Source: Theobroma cacao
Lineage: Eukaryota; Streptophyta; Magnoliopsida; Malvales; Malvaceae
Assembly (NCBI RefSeq): GCF_000208745.1
Contig: NC_030857.1
Coordinates: forward strand, 3,115,700-3,179,699
Length of the DNA: 64,000 bases
Direction of reading: 5' to 3'
In this document: piece after piece, positions 27,064 through 38,900 of the stretch
Layout of the letters: each line of letters opens with the position of its first letter
How positions within the stretch are numbered: position 1 is the stretch's first letter
The notes under the pieces: generated by a model
What the model was told of the DNA's origin: nothing
Database searches by the model: none
What the model saw: the letters and a program-made list of their open reading frames with translations, nothing else
Translations under genes and position numbers: made by a program

Positions 27064-29801
27064 TCACTGGGATTTGCTACCGGAGGACGCCGTGATCCCA
27101 AAAGATGATCGAGTGATAAAATTGAAGGGAAAGACATTTTTGATGAATCTGAAAAAGCTTCTCACCGTTTCGGCTCCTGCAAGATACAAAGGGAAATGCA
27201 AGATGGCAAAGACGGTAACCGGGAGGAATGCAACAATGTAAACGAGAACTGCTCTGGGTCCATGCAGCTGAACGATCAGCAGAATCGTTGCTGCAAATGC
27301 AAGCATTATCAGCGCCACCGAGAGGTATTGGAAGGTAATACCGAGTGTCAGTTTCCGAGGGAGAGAGTCTTGGAAATTTTCGTACTTGAAAGGAGCAGTC
27401 AGGATCGATAGGAACATTATAGCCGAGGTTAAGGAGGTCACCAGGGCGAAAATATCCATGATAGCGAAAAGCAAGAAGAAATGGTGGTGGATAAGGACAG
27501 GGATTCCAGTTTTCTGATCTAGACCACCTGGTACGGTGTAAGCTGCTGCATAGGCCACAGTGGCAATGAGAACCGTAATGACAGAGCATGACTTGGCGGT
27601 CTGCTTTAACCAACCCTCTGCGTCGTTGAGTAGTTTCAAATGAGTTTTCTCGAAGACTTCTTGAGCTGTCTCACCTTTGTTGTTGCGGTGTAAGGCATAA
27701 AATGTGGGCACTATCGTCTTTACACTCTAAATGAAAGATCGAAAAAACGAAATGGAAATTCTACAGTTTAAACATATTTGTATCTCATTATAGAAACACT
27801 AAAGCATTGATCATGCCTAAAGCCTAGCAATAAGTGGATTTATGGAGTACCTCAAACCAACGGAGCTCATCTTGCAACTGGAGTGCCGGATTGGGGTGGG
27901 TACATTTGCCAACATAATCGCTATATGCAGCATGGTGTAGTAAGTTCCAGCTATTATTATCTACCTTTGCGACCAACCAATTCAGTGCAACTTTCTTCTT
28001 CTTCACAAGTTTAAAAATCTTCTTTTGACGATGTTTAACGGCTTTGTGCAAAATGTTCTGACCCATATTACTTACATGCTCAATTGCTTGAGGATGCACC
28101 TCAAGTATCCTTTTAACAATCTCCAGAACTCCAGTGCTACTTGCTATTAGCAATGGGGTTAGACCCATGCTTCCTCCTTCTCCCTCCACTGCAATCTCGA
28201 AAGATCTTGTATTAGAGCTTGCGGCCTGTCCTTCTCCAACAACAGCAATATCAAAAGATCTCGTAGGCGAGCTCGCAATTGGTGGCTTCTTATCTCTGCT
28301 TTGTCCTGGATTTCCTCCGCTTGCTCCTAAGGAAATTACACCCGGATCTGGTTCTACCCGATTGAGCTGCCATGAAGTATCTTTTCGTATCAGCTGCTCA
28401 ACTAATTTAACAGCTGATACATGATTTCTTTTCTTCTTCCATATCCTGTCCACCTCGAACCATCCTACATATTCATTTAGCCGTTTCCAAGTATATGACT
28501 TATTTTAATGAAAGGATAATACGCCCTACTGTGGAATCACATATGAACAGACATTATGTATGTATGTATGTATGTATGTATGTATGTATGTATATATATA
28601 TATGACAACGATCAATTCAGTTGTACCTTTTGCCAGAAACTTCCAACATAAACAGTACATTCTTGAAATGGCTGCAGTTTTATTGTATGGAAACCATTGA
28701 GAAATACCGTATTAGAATCTGTGTTACAATATATTATAGAATGTAAATGAGAATCAAGTGCGTGATTTTCTGCCTAAAGAGCAGATATATGCACCAAATA
28801 CCTGTACGGATATTTGGATATCTAGAGGGGCGGAGGTAATCCTTTTTGAAGCCCTTTTCACAATCGTTCCCTTGACTTGAAGATAAGGGTACCTGAGCTC
28901 CGTAGTTGTCATCATAATCTTCACAATCAGGGAGGCCTGCAATAAAAGTGTGATTCAAGAATCAAACAATACTTTTCAGTATATATCCACCATAAATGAT
29001 TCAGCTGAAGGATGCTAAGTAAGCTCTTAAAATAACCATACAAAAATAGAGAAGTCTTTGCCATTTGTTCATGTAGCATCCGCTCCTAAAAGCAGTTGGC
29101 ATGTTTGCCAGAAGCTGCAGACAACTTGTGACACTTTGCTCCTCCAATTCTATTAGTTCACGATCATTCTCTAGCAACCACCAAGATGTCTCTGCACAAA
29201 AGAAAGTACCGTTTTCAGCGAAAATGGGAGAAATTACAAAAGATAAAAACATATATAGTATTAGGAAGAAAAACAAAGGAGAGGAGAGGAGGAGAATGAG
29301 AAGAATACCAAAGCGTTGGGCTTGGATGGCAATATAAAGAATGGAGGTTTTGTCATTTCTGGTGCGGTGTATAGCCATGTCGCCATGTCCCTTCCGGACT
29401 TCAGAATGCAAGAACTTCACCACATCAAACCTACCAAATGCAGCAGCTCTGAACAAAGGGGTTTCACCTAAAGCATTTTTCACATCGAGTATCTCCGTAG
29501 AGCAACGTTTAAGCAAAAACTTTGCAGCTTTAACGTTCCCAATGGCAGCTGCCTCATGAAGAACTGTGTTACCTTTGTCGTTTTGTATTAAGTAGGCTTG
29601 TGGTGAGAGCTCATGCAAATCTTTTAGGGGATACTTGCTTCCACTATAGACTGCAAGATGGAGTGCGGTGTCATTCACCACCGTCAAAGGCAATGCCACG
29701 GCGTCCTTGTTTCTCTTATAGAACTTTTTCATCCCTTCCCATTCCTCATTCAAGGCCAATTTATAAGGTTCCGCCATTTTTGGATCTATAAGTTTCTTCA
29801 T
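27064..29801 (-). CDS. Ankyrin-repeat PGG-domain membrane protein (ACD6/ITN1-like)
   Basis: Member of the large plant family that includes ACD6 and ITN1, membrane proteins active in immunity and stress signalling; the specific role is unknown. Six exons: 29801-29309, 29191-29042, 28936-28802, 28671-28627, 28464-27851 and 27726-27064, giving 699 residues with every junction in phase. N-terminal ankyrin repeats show as DTALHLAVYSGS, GNTVLHEAAAIGN, GETPLFRAAAFGRFDVVKFL and ETSWWLLENDRELIELEEQ. A linker (LPDCEDYDDN to LAKGWFEVDRIWKKKRNH) follows. A second ankyrin block contains GLTPLLIASSTGVLEIVKRI, GQNILHKAVKHRQ and WNLLHHAAYSD. The C-terminus is a PGG domain, with AEGWLKQTAKSCSVITVLIA, the AYTVPGG motif and about four transmembrane segments. 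The linker carries an 18-residue tandem duplication (28276-28169). The family expands by tandem copying, but only one copy is seen here. Confidence 0.92.
28169..28276 (-). repeat. 18-codon tandem duplication within the ankyrin protein
   Basis: Two adjacent 54-nt units in exon 5 encode ASSPTRSFDIAVVGEGQA and ASSNTRSFEIAVEGEGGS. They agree at 13 of 18 residues and keep the reading frame. They sit in the linker just before the second ankyrin block. Confidence 0.9.
28556..28603. repeat. ATGT tetranucleotide plus TA microsatellite in ankyrin intron
   Basis: About eight ATGT units pass into a short TA run, between exons 4 and 5 of the ankyrin gene. Confidence 0.93.
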
Positions 29802-31168
29802 TTCCTCACTCCCTCCCTTATTTGCAAAACATCAAAGGCAGATCAAGAGTTTACGTTCCAATACATGTTTCCTACGTATTTATATACAGTTACATTCATA
29901 CCTTCGCACGTAAAACACAACACTCGTATGCTTCAAACAAACGCAATTACCCAATTATATTAAATGTTATAAATAAAGTGATCCTTCAATTAATAAATTA
30001 TTAAAGTGATGAGTTTATGCTTTAACCCAATATGCCGCAAAGTTATAGCTGGTTATAGTAAAATAATGCAGTAAATGTACCATCAAGTAAGCATCCAGGT
30101 TTACTTCACAAATCTTCAATCCCGTAAAAGCATGAATTTAATAAGACTACGACCTTTGCACTGTGTATATGTATTATATACATATGCACTGTGGCCTGGG
30201 GAATTATAATTGTTCGTCAGTCTATTTTTAGTACTTTTTGATGAGGTATATGGAGAAGATGCCATGAGGAACCGTAGGAAAAAAGGGGAAAAGAAAATCT
30301 ACTGGGTGGGATGGGATCTGTTTAAGTTCTAGAAGATATGAACCATGACATCAACTGTCTGACGTCTCTAAGCCAAAACCCAATAAAAGATACCTGCAGC
30401 ATCTCCTCTTCTCCAATCAATTGGCAAAGGAGGTGTACTTCAATGCTTTCTCCTTTTGTTCCCGATGGAAGAATCTACGCTTCCATTTCTTCTTTTCCTG
30501 CATTTCGGTTAGCATATCAACTATCATGATATTTCCGGCGATATTCACTTTATTGCCTTGAGTCCTGACTCAAAATACTAACAATTGGCCAAAAGCAGGT
30601 TCCTATATGCCAAATGCTGCTGCGCAACAGCAGCAACTCTTTTACATTAAACAGCAGTGACGAGTCGAAAATACTCATTTGCTCATGTGAAATATTGTTC
30701 ATGCTATAGCATCCAGTATTCCATTACTCACATTTGTTTGCTAACATTTTCTTTTTGGGTTAGTTCAAGCTACTCCTCGATAATATTAATACTTGAACTA
30801 ACTAAGACAAGTGAGGGAGAAAAACAGCACTTGATATCCCATTAACTAGCTAGTAATAGTAGATTCGTAGTCCATAAAAACCGCTCCTAGCTAACAAGTA
30901 ACCAATGGCTACAACCCTAGTAAATTAACAAGCATGCATTGGACAATCGGTCATACTCATACCCTCATAAGATGGAGATGCACGAGATGTTACAGATGAT
31001 GTTAATTTCTCTAGTTCTCTATACACAACTGTAATAGGACATAAACACATCCAAGCTATTGTCCACATTCCCAACTGCACGCTGGCAACATTAACAAATG
31101 CATGCCTCTCCGTTCGAGCACTGTTAACAAATGTACAGAAGAAGGGAACTCTGCGCCTCCTGCTTGGC
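29802..31168. other. Intergenic, ankyrin promoter side and J-protein 3' end
   Basis: Mostly AT-rich. It should hold the ankyrin leader and promoter at the low end and the 3' UTR of the minus-strand J-domain gene at the high end. The frames present are short and unrecognised. Confidence 0.55.
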
Positions 31169-32994
31169 TTACCAAATTGACTGCCTAATCCCAAGACCAT
31201 TACATGTTAATATAAGGCCTTTGTAACGGTTAAGGTACTCCTGCAGCCAGTGAATTAAAACTTATATTAAAACTTAAAATCCAAATCCATCCAAAATATA
31301 AACGTAAATAAACATACTTTAAAGTATGATAGAAGAAATTCTTACTATTATGTCATAGTCATACACATGCAACATCCCCTGCGTATCATATTCTCTCCTT
31401 TTGACGGGATCACTGAGAACTGTTAAATGAAGCCAAAACAACCAATGGTTAGTTTCGAACACACACTTGTCAGTACTCTTTGCTCATCTTTTTAGCAACC
31501 AAATGTCAGCACTTAAGCCATAGCTTCAATTCTTAAACTATATTGGGCACATAAACTCAGTTCAACTACTCATGCTTAGAACAAAAAGTGATCATAGACT
31601 ATCTCAACCATGCCCAGTTTTAACCCCTCCCCTTAGCCCTTCAAGACCATCATGCAAGAACATAGCTACCAAGCTATGAAGCAACAGCAATGGATGGCAT
31701 CAACAGTGTGGCAACTTTAAACACCCCATAATCATATAAAATCACAAGATCAAATTATTCCAGTAACTGCAATAAATTGCACTGTATACCAACACAGATC
31801 ACATTTGGTATGGTAGCAATTATAGGAAACACATACTGGAAAAAGTTTTCATAGGAGTAAGAAGTTGTACATCCTTACCAGAATGTACAGAAGGAAAAAA
31901 AAAAAAAAAAGGTTACCTGAAGCTAAAGATGACTTGTGACCAAATCAAAAAGATAAAATCATGCAAATAATTGCAGCCAACTCCAAAAGCAACTACCTAA
32001 TTTAAAATCCTTGTGCATGGATATGCAACCGCAACATAGACATATGAGCAAACACCATAGTTCTCTTCAAAATAAATCCACAGGAAGGTTAGGACCTATG
32101 ATCAGAAACTGGCAAGTGAAGATCAATCAAAAACATATTAAAATTAGCTAGATGCGATACCACGTGACTTGCAATTGTACTTATCCTCTAATGATACAAA
32201 TAACTCTATTGTTTTTCTATTTTTATTTTTGAATAAGTATTATCTTCAATTTACGTAATTATACTCATGCTAATAATCATCTTGAACAATCCACGTGATG
32301 ACAGAATCTTTCCATCAAAAAATAAAATGCGGATATGGAAAATATTTTGGATAAATGAAATTGTCCTCCTAGACAAAAAAAAATCAATGTAAATAGGCAA
32401 CAGCGAAATTGCCAAACCAAAACCCAAAAAGAAGAATGAAACAGAGAGAAGAGAAGACGCAGATGCTAAACTTTACTCAAAAAGCAAGCAAACACATAAA
32501 CCCCAAGAGAGAAAGAGAGCGAGAGTTACTCTGATAAGCCTCGTTTATCTCTTGAAATCTGAAAGTGGCGCTATTCCCATTGTCCTTTTGCTTATCCGGG
32601 TGCCATTTCTGCAGAAACCAGCTCATACCATTAAACAAAAAAAATGGACAATTAATCAAAAGAAAACACTCAATTTAGCTTCGAGAAAAAGAAAATTGAG
32701 AAAAAAAAAAAACGAACCAGCGCGAGACGGATATAATTGGAGCGAATAGCATCATCCGTAGCATCGAAATCGACCTCCAATATCTTATAATAATCCTGCA
32801 TTTACACTCTCAAATTCATAAACATGCAGAGTTTGACTTTAATTGGTAAAGAGAAATGAACAAGCAAACATTTTAACTCCAGGAATTTTGTTTACCTTAG
32901 GCTTGGAAAGAAGAGAAAGGAAGTCGAAATCCAGGTGAGAATCTGGCTCGGGCTGTTGGGGTTCTTGAGGATGATTTTCCCACTCGACCCACAT
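31169..32994 (-). CDS. Small J-domain (DnaJ/Hsp40) co-chaperone
   Basis: Type-III J protein: the J domain stimulates Hsp70 ATPase, and there is no Gly/Phe or zinc-finger region. Five exons: 32994-32896, 32795-32718, 32608-32530, 31419-31346 and 31240-31169, giving 133 residues. After a 33-residue leader (MWVEWENHPQEPQQPEPDSH and onward) the J domain runs about residues 34-100: DYYKILEVDFDATDDAIRSN, IRLALKWHPDKQKD with the essential HPD, ATFRFQEINEAYQ and ILSDPVKRREYD. A short tail, YDYDIIEYLNRYKGLILTCN then GLGIRQSIW, looks conserved, but I cannot name the subfamily. The exon 3 donor is CAGA|GTAACT. The start at 32994 is the first ATG in frame; the frame stays open about 20 codons further upstream without an ATG, so a longer N-terminus from an upstream exon is possible. 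Intron 3 is 1.1 kb. Confidence 0.88.
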
Positions 32995-35529
32995 CGTCGC
33001 CTTATCGGCCGCGATATGCAGAAACCAGCGGTTGTAGCTGCCTGTGTGGTATCACTTTTAGCAATTTGTCTACTAACAAGGGGATGGGTCTTGTCTGTGG
33101 ATTCTCGGCGTGCCGCGCACAGCGTAATGTGACAACACAACCATCCTGATTTTCGCTTCCTTTTTTTACTTTCTTCACTGGTGTTTTTCATTTTTTTTGA
33201 AAACAAACACTAGAAAAATCCGCGCGGAAATTTCTAGATAATAAAAATTAAAAAAATGGAATAGAATTTTGCCAAAATAAAACGTATTTTCCTTTTTTAA
33301 TTTTTTGCCAAAAGGTAAAAAATAACATATACTTTATAGATCTATTTAAATAATTTCATCCAACCCAAGTCTCAAGTATTCACATATAAGTTCAATCATC
33401 AAATAAATAAATTTTCCATTTTTTTCTTAACCTCTTTTTCTTTTAATTTTATACTCAAACTTTCTATTTGTTGATATATATTACTATATTAATACTATAC
33501 CAATATATACACACATATAGGTGTATGCTTGGAATGTGACAAGATATTCTTATTGTGCTTGATTCTTCTTGAATCTAATATGGGCTAACCCAAACAAGTT
33601 ATATGTAGTCTATTTAATTTGTTCACGACATCGAATGTACGATGTGATGGACTATTAGGTAGTTCAATTGTTATTTTCAAGTGTTAGAATAATTTTTATT
33701 AAATAAATTTTTCGTTATTAATCATACCGATATACATACATATATTTTTTTTAATAATTGAGATAAGTGAGATTCAAACTCTATTCTTTAAATAAAGGTT
33801 CATATATCAACTAATGAACTAAATGTTCCGATGGTTGATATACACATACATTGGTAATGAACAAATGTTGTTTTTCAAATTTGATTTTTTTTTATTTTTT
33901 AATAGAATATGAAATTTATTTATGCAAATGTCAAAAGAAATGACTTTCTCGCTGTCTAGAAATATACTTTTCTTTATAAGCATGGTTAACAAGCTCAAAG
34001 AAGAAACAAAGATTGACTTTCAATTTGGGTTAGCAAGCTATCATCCTCCTTGATGTATACATAAGAAAGCGATAGACTTCTAACGCCATGAAGATAAATA
34101 GCAATATAAGTTACACAGAAGATAAATCAGAACACAATGTGGACAACAATGGTATTTCTTTTTTACTTTATTAGGTAAGTGGTAAAATTTATTATTTTTA
34201 TTTACTGTAATTTTATTATTACATGTTGATATCAAACACTTAATATAATTTTACCGTTCACGTTGCAAGAAATGGTAAAAAGATTTTGGTGTGTTGGGCC
34301 AGATTTGTAAGCAATACTCTGTAATCCTATGTTTGGGTCAACGAGCCCAAATTTTATTGTTGAGCCCAACCAATTTGATCTACTCATTCATAGGGTTTAT
34401 TTAGCAAAGGAAAATGCGAGTTTAAATAGTTTACACAAGCAAATTCCAACCATTACATAATTAAATAAAAAATACGCACGCACATTCAATTTAATTTATC
34501 AATCATTACATAATGTAAAACTCATTCAATGAAGGATTTAAAAAAAAATATTGTGTCGATAAATAAACTTGCTATATATAATAATAATAAATACAAGTTA
34601 GTTTCTTCTTTACAAACAAAATATTAGTAGTTGTTATGAATATATTTATAAATGGTCATTGCACTCTTCAATATTTTAAATTTCTTCATGTCCAATGTAT
34701 CTATTTATATAAGTACATCCTTATATTTTTAGTTCATTTAATTTATATATTACAGATCCTACATCAGTAAAATATGAAATGAATTTTGATATTTAAATAT
34801 GGATTTTTTTTACTTAATAAATATATCTTTTGGATCAGAAATATAGGTATGAGATAAAATGATATTAAAGTAAACCAAAATCTTGATTGATACATCACTA
34901 TACGAGAGATATAAGGATTGAGATAAATCTGAACCAATATAAAGATCTTTCCATTATATAATTGAATGGGATAAAATGTAATAAATTTTACTTTTGTAAA
35001 AGATTGATTGGACCTTGGTATATAAACATGAGCCTTAATAAATATATATTTTGAGTTTGTGACAAATGATATCAAAGTTTTAAAATTATTTTTTTATAGG
35101 TAAATAGCCAATGCAATGAGGTATATGTCAATCATCGGTATATAAATATGAGTCATAAGTATATTTTTTGAATTAAAAGTGTGAACTCGTGTTATATGTT
35201 TAATTCTCCATACTTCATAAATTTCTCTTACGATATATGTTTCATCTTTCATACTTACGTAGATTTATTCCTTCCATCTATCTAAATTTATAAAGATATG
35301 TATATTTTTTAAACTAAAACATGAACCTATAATATATGTAAATTCATATCTACTAAAGTCATCTTCCTTATTTACATATATTTATTCCCTGTATCTATGT
35401 ATGCTTATAAAGAGAGGCATTGTAAAAGATGGTTCGGACACTTGAAGAAGAAATGAAATATAAAATATTCTTATTTCTTAAATTTTTTTTTCTCATTATA
35501 TTTCACAACAGCACTAGATTTTTTTTTTT
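32995..35529. other. AT-rich intergenic region with degenerate repeats
   Basis: The first 200 bp are the J-gene leader and promoter. From about 33200 the sequence is strongly AT-rich and contains diverged repeat-like units (34810-35340) in which a TATATAAATATGAG-type motif is followed by TATATTTTTTGA and ATGATATCAAAGT. These look like decayed transposon or retroelement DNA. No gene is supported. Confidence 0.55.
34810..35340. repeat. Diverged repeat units, possible retroelement relic
   Basis: Units starting near 34817, 35018, 35138 and 35297 share TATAAATATGAG, TATATTTTTTGA and, in two of them, ATGATAT(T/C)AAAGT. The last motif resembles the TGGTATCAGAGC primer-binding region of plant LTR retrotransposons, but it is too decayed to be sure. 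A similar string occurs near 59865. Confidence 0.35.
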
Positions 35530-35739
35530 TTAATTTCTGTCCATAAGACGGCTCAAATCCAGAGAAGAGACGGATTCTCCGATGTACAATACAACAAGGC
35601 CTTTCTCCACTTTCCAAGGGCATCCCTGTAAATATCCACCCTTCAAGGCTTCAAGGCCAGCAGTAACAACAAAAAGTATTAAGCGCAACAACCAATCAAC
35701 GTGTGAACCAGGTGCACCTCCGCCGGCACGAGCCAGCAT
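35530..35739 (-). CDS. Unidentified 69-residue ORF head-to-head with PGI1
   Basis: An ATG-started minus-strand frame beginning MLARAGGGAPGSHVDWLLRL, with a hydrophobic centre (LLRLILFVVTAGLEAL) and then GGYLQGCPWKVEKGLVVLYI before a hydrophilic end, SRLMDRN. It is GC-richer than the repeat-like DNA below it and has ordinary-looking codons. It begins only 201 bp from the PGI1 start on the other strand, so the two would share a promoter region. I do not recognise it. It could be a small gene, a fragment, or a chance frame in the PGI1 upstream region. Confidence 0.25.
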   Translation of the reverse strand: MLARAGGGAPGSHVDWLLRLILFVVTAGLEALKGGYLQGCPWKVEKGLVVLYIGESVSSLDLSRLMDRN

Positions 35740-35940
35740 CAAAACTAAATAAAAAGACAAAATGAACCTCCCAACTCAGCTCCAGCACAGCACATAAAGC
35801 CCGAAACCATTTCAGTTCATAATTCTTGAAAAAAATATCGAACGCCTCCTAGCAAAGCCAATGGCCTAAAAAAAAATCCCTCTCTTTTTATTTTTTCCAT
35901 CGTTGTCATCGTCTGGCTGTCACTTGTCTTTGTTTCTTCA

Positions 35941-38900
35941 ATGGCCTCGCTCTCAGGCCTCTGCTCTTCTTCCCCTTCTTTGAAGCCCAAGCATAACCGA
36001 ATCACGAAACTCACTCCTTCACTTCGCAAAGACTCGCTCGCATTCTCAGCTCGTTCTGCTGCGAGCTCTAAACTCGTCGGGGCTCACTTCGTCGCCCGTG
36101 AAATATCTGCCGATTTGTCCAAAACGAACAACGTCGGCATTTTGAAGAAGGCCAAGAAAGGAGGGCTCGAGAAAGATCCTAAAGCGCTGTGGAGGAGGTA
36201 CGTTGACTTGTTGTACCAGCACAAGGAGCTCGGGTTGTACCTCGATGTGAGTAGGATCGGGTTCTCGGATGAGTTTGTTGCCGAAATGGAGCCTCGATTC
36301 CAGGCCGCGTTTAAAGCCATGGAGGAATTGGAAAAAGGTGCCATCGCGAATCCCGATGAAGGACGTATGGTGGGCCACTATTGGTTGAGGAACGCGAAAC
36401 TCGCGCCAAATTCCTTTTTGCGGGTACAGATTGAGAACACTCTCGACGCCGTTTGCAAGTTCGCTGATGACGTCATCAGCGGTAAGGTTAGTTTGGCGGT
36501 TCCGTTTTAACTTCCTGTAACAAATAGTTATAGATCATCAAGGTTCAAGCCGTATTAATTTACTAATCAATTTGCTTAATCCATTTTTAAAATGATTGCA
36601 GATTAAACCTCCGTCTTCTCCAGAGGGTCGTTTTACTCAAATACTCTCAGTTGGGATTGGAGGTTCGGCTCTGGGCCCACAATTTGTCGCGGAGGCATTG
36701 GCTCCTGATAATCCTTCTCTAAAGGTATCCGATCAATCACAGCCTCATACTCTTCTAGTATTTGATCAAAATTGTGTTAATTGATTCTGTTCTAAAGTAG
36801 TTTTATTAATTTGGATTGTGTACTAAAATTCTTTATTCGCAATGAGCTTTGAGGGTTTAGTCTGCTGAGAGCATTGGAACTCCTTGATATTGTTTATTTG
36901 TTAAAGCAATGCACTAACTTCAGTTGTGAGTGGAGTAGCCTTGTAGCTGAATGATTTTTAAGTCTTCACTAATCATCTTTTTTGGAATAGGCGGTTCATA
37001 TCTTGTTCTCTTAATTGGCAGATAAGATTCATTGATAATACAGATCCTGCTGGAATAGATCATCAGATTGCACAGCTTGGCTCCGAGCTGGCTTCTACAC
37101 TTGTAATTGTTATTTCAAAGGTTTGCATCAAGTCAACATACTATCCTTGAATATCTCTATACCATTCTGTATTCTTTTCGTTTTATGGATTACATATGAC
37201 ATATGCTGTTTATCTTGTAACAACTTATCTACTCAGAGTGGAGGTACCCCTGAAACAAGAAATGGTCTGTTGGAAGTACAGAAAGCCTTCCGTGAAGCTG
37301 GTCTGGAATTTGCAAAACAGGTTTTGATCTCAGGTTCTTGTTTCTGCTTTTAATTGTTTTCCCCTGCTTCAGAGTATGGCTTTAAAATTTTACTTTGGTA
37401 TTAATTCTTGTTATGTTGTCATTGGAGGATATCAAGAGGCTTGATAACTAGAGTTAATGTAGATATACTTGCATGTCATTTGAATGTATGCTTTTGTAAA
37501 ATCCTGAAAATGAATCAGGTGTACACACATAGGGCCCTAATGCTTGGACCCAATGGTGTATGGCTTCAAGAATAAACTAACAGATTATGATTCCAATAGA
37601 ATTTGTTCAGCTGAGCTTTTTTAAGTTAGGGAGTCAACTGCGCATCAAATTTATTTTATTTTTCTAATTCAGGGTATGTATTTGCTTTCTCTTATCAAGT
37701 ACATTTAAGTCTTAGGTAGATGGAAAATTTAAAAAAAAAAGATTGGGGTAAATTTGTAACATTTAATTATATATTATTTGTCTAAAATTGAAAATTTGTA
37801 TATATTAAATTAAGTCAGTCTTTGCTCCATAATGTATATGTACATAATTCATATTGAGAAAATTAGTAACAGTTATTTATATCATTATCATAGCTTCTCT
37901 TAAATGCAAAATACAATACCAAACACGTGTTCACTGTTTTCATTTTCTATAAATAGTTTTTCATTTTGATTTATCAAACACATTTTCAATAAATTAGAAA
38001 ATAGAAAGTGCAAACAGAAGGGAAAAATGAAAAATGTTTTTTAAAACCAAACATACACAAACTTATATTCTTACGTGGTTCTCCTGTACTCTGGAAGTAG
38101 GTTTCCCCCATCATTTAATTCTGAACTTTATATATGTTGCTTATGTTTACTTTTATGCAGGGTGTTGCTATAACACAAGAAAAGTCTTTGTTAGACAACA
38201 CAGCTAGGATTGAGGGTTGGGTAGCCAGATTCCCCATGTTTGACTGGGTTGGCGGCAGGACATCTGAAATGTCTGCAGTTGGCCTACTTCCAGCAGCACT
38301 TCAGGCAAGTAATCCGTGGATTAAAAATTTAATGCAGTTGTCAGTTCACTTTCTACAGTACTTTCTAAATGAATATAACTGCAGGGAATTGACATAAGAG
38401 AAATGCTTGTTGGTGCATCTATGATGGATGAGGCAACTAGGTGCACAGAGGTAAGCTTCATTCGGCTATTTCTTAATATTTGCTTCAACATATTTTGATA
38501 CTCCTTTCAAATGATTGAATAGGGGAGGATTTTGTTGAATCATGATAATTGCAGTTTTTACTAGGGTGACTTTAGGTTACTTGTCTTCATTCCCTCAATG
38601 GTGCCTATATTGGAAATTAAGAGTTTAGTTGGCAGTTTCTAAGCATGGGCGAAACTTAGTCCTCATCTTCTATTGGAAATGCTACCTTGTTTTAGTTTGT
38701 TTGACTCCGGTATCTATTTTGTATCTTGCCTGATTCCACCTGTTAATGCAGTTAAGATCTCCTGATTGAAATGCTTACTTTTTCTTCCTTTCCTTCAGCT
38801 TAAAAATAATCCTGCAGCATTGCTGGCTTTATGTTGGTATTGGGCATCTGATGGGATTGGATCTAAGGTATTCAACTCTTAACATCATTCAGATCTTATG

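Noticed and set aside
27077..27613. A 178-codon minus-strand frame overlapping the last ankyrin-gene exon
   Set aside because: Same-strand alternate frame of the exon that clearly encodes the PGG domain; the PGG reading has family motifs and in-phase splicing.
36046..36378. Minus-strand frames of 86 and 110 codons inside PGI1 exon 1
   Set aside because: They are antisense shadows of the long, GC-richer PGI1 first exon.
37660..38060. Possible MITE in PGI1 intron 4, where ACCAAACAC and ACCAAACAT flank AT-rich sequence
   Set aside because: The two flanking strings are in direct, not inverted, orientation, and internal fold-back is only partial. It is suggestive but not enough to call an element.
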